Shown here: positions 58,713 to 64,000 of the stretch, one piece after another
Layout: every line of letters begins with the position of its first letter
Numbering within the stretch: the first letter of the stretch is position 1
Origin: Antrihabitans cavernicola
Lineage (GTDB): Bacteria > Actinomycetota > Actinomycetes > Mycobacteriales > Mycobacteriaceae
Length of the DNA stretch: 64,000 nucleotides
Assembly (NCBI RefSeq): GCF_008297975.1
Contig: NZ_VLNY01000010.1
Coordinates: forward strand, 62,001-126,000
Reading direction: 5' to 3'
Notes under the pieces: model-generated
Database searches by the model: none
Seen by the model: the letters and a program-made list of their open reading frames with translations, nothing else
Told to the model about the DNA's origin: nothing
Position numbers and translations under genes: made by a program

Positions 58713-59597
58713 TCAGGCTTCGGGAATGTCCCTCCGAAACTTCTCGCGCGTGATGGCGTCGGGCTCGGGTCCGCCACGCACACCGGTGTCGAGCCCGTCT
58801 ATCGCGTCGAGTTGGTCTGCGGTGAGCTCGAAATCGAACACGTCGAAGTTCTCCGCGATGCGCGACGGCGTCACCGATTTCGGAATGACCTGACGGCCCT
58901 CTTGCAGGTGCCACCGCAGCATAACCTGCGCGGCAGTCTTGTTGTGCGCCTTGGCAATACCGACAATCGTGGTATCTTCCAGCGTCGAACCGTGCGAGCC
59001 GTCCCGGTAGAAGGTGATGCCGCCGATCGGCGACCACGCCTGCGACACGATTCCGCGATCGGCGTTGGCGGCCAACACTTCTGGCTGGCGGAAATACGGG
59101 TGCACCTCGATCTGGTTCACTGCAGGCACCACCGATGTCTTCTCGGCGAGGTCGGCGAGATGATCGGGCATGAAGTTGCTGACGCCGATCGCGCGTACCT
59201 TGCCGTCGGCAAGGAGTTTCTCCAATGCGCGGTACGCATCGACGGTGAGCTCGAACTCGCCAGGCAAAGCTTGATGCAAGATCAACAGATCGATCTGCTC
59301 GATCCCGAGCTTGCGCGCACTCTTGTCGAAGGCATGCAGTGTCGAGTCGTAGCCGTAGTCGGTGATCCAGATCTTCGTCTCGACGAAGAGCTCGGCGCGT
59401 GGGATACCCGATCGTGCGATCGCCTCCCCCACACCCGACTCGTTGCCGTAGGCAGCTGCGGTATCGATGTGGCGATATCCGGTCGTCAATGCGGTCTCGA
59501 CCGCGGTGGCCGTCTCGTCAGGGGGCGTCTGAAAGACGCCGTAACCCAGGGCGGGTATTTCGACGCCGTTGTTCAAAGTCAGGTTCGGGAGGCTCAT
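58713..59597 (-). CDS. Aldo/keto reductase (AKR5-like)
   Basis: 294 residues from ATG 59597. TIM barrel with the AKR tetrad: Asp and Tyr in HIDTAAAYGNE (about 44-54), Lys in VETKIW, His in LLILHQALP; NADPH-binding IPKSVTPSRIAENFDVF. Similar to 2,5-diketo-gluconate reductases and prostaglandin F synthase homologues. Divergent from a broken MmyB-type regulator, a frequent pairing. Confidence 0.9.
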   Translation of the reverse strand: MSLPNLTLNNGVEIPALGYGVFQTPPDETATAVETALTTGYRHIDTAAAYGNESGVGEAIARSGIPRAELFVETKIWITDYGYDSTLHAFDKSARKLGIEQIDLLILHQALPGEFELTVDAYRALEKLLADGKVRAIGVSNFMPDHLADLAEKTSVVPAVNQIEVHPYFRQPEVLAANADRGIVSQAWSPIGGITFYRDGSHGSTLEDTTIVGIAKAHNKTAAQVMLRWHLQEGRQVIPKSVTPSRIAENFDVFDFELTADQLDAIDGLDTGVRGGPEPDAITREKFRRDIPEA

Positions 59598-59698
59598 GAT
59601 CTCCACAGTAGGAGGCGGTGCACAATCGAGGGAGGTTCCACGCACCCAGGTACCGACAGTGCCTCCCCTTGATTCGGCACCGCACCTACGGTGGCTAC

Positions 59699-60360
59699 AT
59701 GGGCCCGACTGATCTGCGAACCGAAATTCGCGACTTTCTCAGCTCCAGGCGAGCGCGTATCACTCCCGAGCAATCCGGCCTTCCCGCTTACGGCGGCAAT
59801 CGCCGAGTCAAGGGATTGCGCCGCGAAGAGGTTGCCGTGCTCGCGGGTGTCTCGGTCGACTACAACATCCGCATGGAACGCGGCAACCTCGCGGGCGCCT
59901 CCGACGGCGTCCTCGACGCGTTGGCCAATGCCCTGCAACCACGCGCTTCCTCTACCTCCATCCTGTAGCCGCGGGAGAATTCTTTGTCGACTACGACATG
60001 GTTGCCAGGGACGCGGCTGCGATGCTCCGCCTCGAGGCGGGGCGCAATCCGCACGACAAGGCGCTCATCGAATTGGTCGGCGAACTGTCCACCCAGAGCG
60101 ATCTCTTTCGTCGGCACTGGGCTTCACAAGATGTGCGATACCACCGGAGTGGCCGAAAGCGGCTGCGCCATCCCGAAATCGGTCAGCTCGACCTCGACTT
60201 CGAGGCGATGGAGCTCCCCGGCGAGCCGGGACTTCGGCTCAACATCTATACCGCGGCCTCGGGCACGCCGACTGCAGACGGACTCAAGCTGCTTGCCTCG
60301 TGGGCAGCAAGCCAAGCAGCGTTACCGACCGAAGGCGTATCGGCCCGCAGCATCGAATAG
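59699..60360 (+). pseudogene. XRE/MmyB-type regulator with internal deletion and frameshift
   Basis: Normal start with helix-turn-helix RVKGLRREEVAVLAGVSVDY and IRMERGNLAGASDGVLDAL. After ANALQP the frame shifts and resumes as RFLYLHPVAAGEFFVDYDMV, DAAAMLRLEAGRNPHDKALI and QLDLDFEAMELPGEPGLRL, the C-terminal MmyB part. Roughly 100 residues (end of the DNA-binding and start of the ligand domain) are lost, so it is inactive. Its likely target, the divergent aldo/keto reductase gene, is intact. Confidence 0.82.
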
Positions 60361-60430
60361 CCCTTCCGCCCAGTGCCACTACGGGGGTGCGGTGACTCCC
60401 ACCCAAGGGCACCTTGTTCCGCACCTCGCC

Positions 60431-60472
60431 CGATCGGAGACTCCAATGATTGGAGTACCCAGCGATCGGAGA
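60431..60472. promoter_or_regulatory. Operator-like site upstream of the MddA-like gene
   Basis: Perfect palindrome CTCCAATGATTGGAG (60441-60455) flanked by two direct repeats CGATCGGAGA (60431-60440 and 60463-60472). It lies 8-50 bases upstream of ATG 60480, ideal for a repressor. The binding protein is not obvious. Confidence 0.6.
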
Positions 60473-60479
60473 GAACATC

Positions 60480-61268
60480 ATGGCCGAGATGGTCGATACA
60501 CCGCGGACGCCGCCCACCCTTGGGCGCGGCCGAACCCTGATGACCGCATACGGTGCCGTCGTCTACGCGGCGTTCCTTGTCGTGTTCTTGTACGCGATCG
60601 GATGGGTCGAGGATGTCGTTGTCCCCCATAGCATCAACGACGGCGCCGACGCCCCCGCCGGCGTCGCGGTAGTGATCGACCTGGCACTCGTGGCAGTCTT
60701 CGCGATGCAGCATTCGGTCATGGCGAGGCCGTGGTTCAAACGGCGCTGGACGAAGATCGTGCCCCAGCCGATCGAGCGGTCCACATACGTCTTACTCGCC
60801 ACCGCGGCGCTCGCTCTGCTGATGTGGCAATGGCGCCCACTCCCCGGGACCATCTGGGACATCGACTCGACTCCGATCCGCGTTGCGGTCTTCGCGGCGT
60901 CCCTTGGCGGATGGGGACTCGTGCTTGCCGCGACGTTTGCCATCGATCACTTCGATCTATTCGGATTGCGTCAAGTTTGGCGCAATCAACGGGGAAAGAT
61001 GGCTGATTCCAATCACTTTCGTACGCCGTTGCTGTACCGCATGATTCGACACCCGCTGTACACAGGTTTCGTGATCGCATTCTGGGTCGCGCCGACGATG
61101 ACGTGGGGTCGACTGGTGTTCGCCGCTGGGATGACCGGATTCATCTTGATCGCAATTCGTTTCGAGGAACGCGACCTGGTCGACACGTTCGGTGACGACT
61201 ATCGCAGCTATCGCTCGCGGGTGCCGATGCTGATCCCCCGACTCGGTAGCCGAGCGCGGAAGTCCTAA
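60480..61268 (+). CDS. mddA: MddA-like methanethiol S-methyltransferase / NnrU-ICMT family membrane protein
   Basis: 262 residues, five to six hydrophobic segments. The isoprenylcysteine-methyltransferase-like C-terminus YRMIRHPLYTGFVIAFW (RHPLY-G motif for SAM) and IRFEERDLVDTFGDDYRSYR (E-E-R-D and Y-x-Y) are complete. The N-terminal part with AMQHSVMARPWFKRRW fits MddA proteins, which make dimethyl sulfide from methanethiol; the more general NnrU annotation is the alternative. A 66-bp relic of a second copy is at 49623. Overlaps the DUF1772 gene end by 4 bases. Confidence 0.82.
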   Translation: MAEMVDTPRTPPTLGRGRTLMTAYGAVVYAAFLVVFLYAIGWVEDVVVPHSINDGADAPAGVAVVIDLALVAVFAMQHSVMARPWFKRRWTKIVPQPIERSTYVLLATAALALLMWQWRPLPGTIWDIDSTPIRVAVFAASLGGWGLVLAATFAIDHFDLFGLRQVWRNQRGKMADSNHFRTPLLYRMIRHPLYTGFVIAFWVAPTMTWGRLVFAAGMTGFILIAIRFEERDLVDTFGDDYRSYRSRVPMLIPRLGSRARKS

Positions 61269-61742
61269 GCCACCGCGAGCACGACGCACAACGCTACGAG
61301 CGCCGTGGCCTGCAGAGCAACTCTCACGTTGATCACACCGTCCCAAGTTGCCTGCAGGACACGAGCGTTCGGGTGCGCCCGACCGCGTTGGGCGGCATCG
61401 ACGAGTTGCTTGTTCACTGGCAAGCTGATCTTCGCGAAGATTCCCAACCACACGACAAGTGCGAGGACGGCAATCGAGGCTGCCGTGGCAGCTACGACAT
61501 TGCCGGACGCGGCCGCGACGACGGCCACCAGCACCGCACTCACCAGGCCGGTGATACCGATCGGCGGAAACCGCTTGTCCGCCACCCGGTGTGCGTGCCC
61601 CATCGCGGCGGTGAGTGCAGCGTCATCGACGGCCTGCAACGCCGAACGCTGAACGACTGCCGCAAAGACATCGGTTCCAAAGATCACCGCATTGGCCCAA
61701 CACGGACACTGCCGCGACCACCGAGACGATCACGCTCATCAT
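61265..61742 (-). pseudogene. DUF1772 (anthrone oxygenase-like) membrane protein with a one-base frameshift
   Basis: The body (61265-61687) reads VIFGTDVFAAVVQRSALQAV, LPVNKQLVDAAQRGRAHPNA and two to three hydrophobic segments, as in DUF1772 proteins. The natural start with ribosome site GGAGGA and ATG 61742 codes MMSVIVSVVAAVSVL, but a third G in TTGGGCC puts the rest out of frame; removing one G restores VLANAVIFGTDVF. Either a real mutation, a sequencing error, or translation starts at GTG 61687. Confidence 0.68.
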
Positions 61743-61827
61743 CGATCCTCCTCGTAGCACTGCTAGATGCAGGAGCGACGCTACCACCGATACGCATCAG
61801 TTCCTAGCGCTGCTAGCGCGAGCGGCG

Positions 61828-62208
61828 TCATACGAACGCGTGTGGACCGAACCGACCCCAGGCAACGAAAACCGCCAGTCCCAAATAGGTCAGATCGACC
61901 AAGACGTGAACAAACTCGCGTCGTCGCGACGTCACGACTGCTGCGCCGACCATGATCGCCGCGACTCCGACCGCCGCCAGCGGCACGAGGACCGGCACGA
62001 TATCGAGCGCGGCGGGGACCACCAAACCTACGGCGCCCAGTATCTCGACAACTCCGAGAAGCTTGACGAATCGAGCGCTGAAGTCGTTCACCCATCCCCC
62101 ACCGGGTGCCTTTGCCAGCGTTGCCTTCGGAAGGAACACCTTGTTGGCACCCGCCAAGGCAAACACGGCGGCCAACAAGCAAGCGATAATCCACAGCGTG
62201 AGGTTCAT
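61828..62208 (-). CDS. DoxX family membrane protein
   Basis: 126 residues with four hydrophobic helices (about 5-22, 46-66, 72-92, 102-119). ALAGANKVFLPKATLAKAPG and VKLLGVVEILGAVGLVVPAA are typical DoxX segments. DoxX-like proteins contribute to redox and thiol stress defence with SodA/SseA in mycobacteria. Divergent from the ECF41-type sigma gene (81-bp gap with hairpins GACCC-4-GGGTC and GTCAT-5-ATGAC) and a plausible member of its regulon. Confidence 0.85.
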   Translation of the reverse strand: MNLTLWIIACLLAAVFALAGANKVFLPKATLAKAPGGGWVNDFSARFVKLLGVVEILGAVGLVVPAALDIVPVLVPLAAVGVAAIMVGAAVVTSRRREFVHVLVDLTYLGLAVFVAWGRFGPHAFV

Positions 62209-62289
62209 GATTTTCTCCTTGCCGGTTACCTCGACCCGTTCGGGTCCGTCATCACCTATGACGGAATACGAACGGCGGAGGTAACGAAC

Positions 62290-63168
62290 ATGAGCGGATC
62301 ATTTCCCGACAGCTCCTTGGCAGATGCCTTCGTCGAACAACGGCCGCGCCTTGTCGCCGTCGCCCATCGAATACTCGGATCGCGCGTCGACGCGGAGGAC
62401 GCAGTTCAGGAAGCATGGCTCCGACTCGCGCGCCAAGACGCCGCGACCATCGACAACCTCAGCGGGTGGCTGACCACCGTCGTCAGCCGGGTCTGCATCG
62501 ACACCTTGCGATCGCGAAAGGCCAAACCCGAGCAGCCGTACGACGACGATCGTGTGCCCGAGATGATCGTCACCGAAGACATCGACCGAATGCCCGAGGA
62601 AGGTGCGCTGCTCGCCGATTCGGTGGGGCTGGCACTGCTGGTGGTACTCGATTCCCTCAGCCCCGCCGAGCGACTGGCTTTCGTTCTGCACGACACGTTC
62701 GCGGTGCCGTTCGACGAGGTCGCTCAGATCGTCGGAAAGTCCACCGACGCAACCAAGATGCTTGCCAGCAGGGCCCGACGGAAGGTGCAGGGCACACAGC
62801 GTCCGGCGTCCGAACTACAGCGCCAGCGCGATGTGGTCGATGCGTTTCTCTCAGCCGCAAGAAGTGGTGACTTCGAGGCGCTGCTGGAAGTTCTCGACCC
62901 GGACGTGCGATGGACCTCGCACACCGCGCGAGGCGTGGTGGTGCGGCTGGGCGCAACCCAGGTGGCCGGCCGAGCCAAGCAGGGTGCGCACGCGAAGGTC
63001 AGCGGCCGTCGCGTTCTGGTCGACGGCCAACCAGGACTCGCTGCCTGGGGTCCGACCGGCAAGCCCCTGAGTGTCATGGCATGCACGGTGGTCGACGGCA
63101 AGATCGTCGAGATCGTATCGGTGACAGATCCGAAACGACTTGCGACCATGGATCTTCCAAAGGTGTAG
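62290..63168 (+). CDS. ECF41-type RNA polymerase sigma factor with SnoaL-like domain
   Basis: 292 residues from ATG 62290 with GGAGG. Sigma region 2 (RLVAVAHRILGSRVDAEDAV), region 4 (AFVLHDTFAVPFDEVAQIVG) and, after a linker, a C-terminal NTF2/SnoaL-like domain (RDVVDAFLSAARSGDFEALL; WTSHTARGVVVR). ECF41 sigmas have no anti-sigma factor; the fused domain modulates activity. Their usual partner is a DoxX or carboxymuconolactone-decarboxylase-type gene, fitting the divergent DoxX. Confidence 0.92.
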   Translation: MSGSFPDSSLADAFVEQRPRLVAVAHRILGSRVDAEDAVQEAWLRLARQDAATIDNLSGWLTTVVSRVCIDTLRSRKAKPEQPYDDDRVPEMIVTEDIDRMPEEGALLADSVGLALLVVLDSLSPAERLAFVLHDTFAVPFDEVAQIVGKSTDATKMLASRARRKVQGTQRPASELQRQRDVVDAFLSAARSGDFEALLEVLDPDVRWTSHTARGVVVRLGATQVAGRAKQGAHAKVSGRRVLVDGQPGLAAWGPTGKPLSVMACTVVDGKIVEIVSVTDPKRLATMDLPKV

Positions 63169-63181
63169 GGCTGATCGACGC

Positions 63182-63982
63182 CTATCTGCCGAAGACCCTG
63201 GTCGCAAAACTTTCGATGATCTCGGCAACTCGGCGCGGGTCGCCGTCGTTGCCGTTGTGCCCTTCTCTTGGCAGAACCACCTTCGTCGCAGTGGGCATGA
63301 CAGCTTGCAGTGCCGCCAATCGCCGACCGAGATGCGCCGGACTCCGGTCGCCCGCCAGGAAGACCGTGGGAACGGTGATCGTCGCGTAGGCAGCACGACG
63401 ATCACCGAGGTCGTCGATCGCATCGGTGTCGGCGAGTTGTCTCGGGACGAATGCGCGAATTCGCGGAACGCATCCGACCAGCACTCGAAGCAGTAACGCA
63501 AGCGCGCGCGATCCCTCCATCACCGTTCTGTCGAAGATCGCCATTGCCTTGCCCGACTTGCCTGCGTCGTAGGCGGTCCACGCATCGCGAACACCGGCTC
63601 CGCCGAGCGGCGGCCCGATCACCGCGGGAGGCTCGTAAGCCACCAGCCCGACAAACGATTCCGGTGCCGCGACAACGGCTTCCAACGCAACCACGGCCCC
63701 CGACGAGTGCCCGACCAGCAGGATCGGTTCCCCGATTCGCTCGACCAGCCGCAGAACGTCCGTGACCTCCTGTGCCATCGATACCGGTTCGCTCGGTGTC
63801 AGGTCGAGTCGATACTGGCGTCGATGCAATCGAACAACTCTGAACCGCGGGACCAGTTGCGCCGCAACCTTTGCCCAGGCCGAACTGTCACCCATGCCGC
63901 CGTGCACGATCAGCAACACCGGCCCGGCACCTTCGTCGACCGCCTGAATCTCGGTGCCGTCTATCGCCGCTACGCTCAACAT
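63182..63982 (-). CDS. Alpha/beta hydrolase
   Basis: 266 residues. HGGMGDSSAW oxyanion segment, nucleophile Ser in LVGHSSGAVVALE (about 93-97), acid in VPTVFLAGDRSPAHLG and His in LPREGHNGND. A small, soluble alpha/beta hydrolase of the type acting on esters or haloperoxidase-like. Convergent with the sigma factor gene (13-bp gap). The ATG lies 18 bases from the window edge, so a promoter is not visible. Confidence 0.85.
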   Translation of the reverse strand: MLSVAAIDGTEIQAVDEGAGPVLLIVHGGMGDSSAWAKVAAQLVPRFRVVRLHRRQYRLDLTPSEPVSMAQEVTDVLRLVERIGEPILLVGHSSGAVVALEAVVAAPESFVGLVAYEPPAVIGPPLGGAGVRDAWTAYDAGKSGKAMAIFDRTVMEGSRALALLLRVLVGCVPRIRAFVPRQLADTDAIDDLGDRRAAYATITVPTVFLAGDRSPAHLGRRLAALQAVMPTATKVVLPREGHNGNDGDPRRVAEIIESFATRVFGR

Positions 63983-64000
63983 GGCACCAGCGTCCGCCGT

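Noticed and set aside
1-64000. tRNA, rRNA or CRISPR loci
   Set aside because: Reading both strands I found no tRNA-like cloverleaf, rRNA segment or regularly spaced repeat array; a dedicated scan could still reveal a tRNA I missed.

Overview
High-GC actinobacterial chromosome, most likely a Rhodococcus/Nocardia-type member of the Mycobacteriales. This rests on the codon use, the accA2-fadE12-echA7 gene order known from Mycobacterium tuberculosis, MmyB-type regulators, DUF3558 lipoproteins, several F420-type enzymes and many TetR/MarR regulators. I see no rRNA, tRNA or CRISPR array. All calls come from reading the sequence; no database search was run.

Layout. 1-3176: end of an acyl-CoA carboxylase/acyl-CoA dehydrogenase/enoyl-CoA hydratase/TetR operon. 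3163-7332: lipoprotein, DUF2231 membrane protein, a 22-codon mini-ORF with a strong Shine-Dalgarno, TetR, and a DapA-like aldolase divergent from a LysR regulator. 7343-14349: DUF3558 lipoprotein, a small secreted protein, then an unusual secreted module: a Tat-exported bacterial lipoxygenase with all five iron ligands, flanked by three secreted YVTN beta-propellers. A 93-bp structured repeat lies on each side of this block. 14622-24787: small F420/redox genes, MarR, lipase, drug exporter, XRE/MmyB, patatin, luciferase-like oxidoreductase, and a two-DGPF-protein plus ECF42-type sigma operon.

24977-45254: a probable 20.3-kb Tn7-like transposon. The termini share an inverted 11-bp tip (TGTCCTGTCTC) and carry 19-bp transposase-site-like repeats. 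At the right end lie tnsA-tniA-tniB-tniQ; the cargo is a catabolic/detoxification cluster (short-chain dehydrogenases, DJ-1 protein, GabD2-like aldehyde dehydrogenase, two HSL esterases, acetoacetate decarboxylase-like protein, AraC, saccharopine-dehydrogenase-like enzyme, old-yellow-enzyme, TetR, quinone oxidoreductase), a conjugation-gene remnant and an unrecognised 633-aa protein. Part of the cargo appears to be one regulon: four copies of a TGCTTACA/TGTAAGCA operator overlap its promoters. No target-site duplication is visible, so it is unproven that both ends belong to one insertion.

45412-63982: ordinary accessory chromosome: thioesterase, metallopeptidase, ArsR/SRPBCC pair, epoxide hydrolase divergent from a CGNR regulator with two matching operators, Baeyer-Villiger-type monooxygenase, a natural MFS-isochorismatase fusion, RNA methyltransferase, aldo/keto reductase, MddA-like methyltransferase, and an ECF41-type sigma factor divergent from DoxX. 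This part is notable for broken genes (esterase, amine oxidase, dihydrofolate-reductase-like, MmyB regulator, DUF1772 and an mddA tail), most of which keep both ends and have lost the middle.
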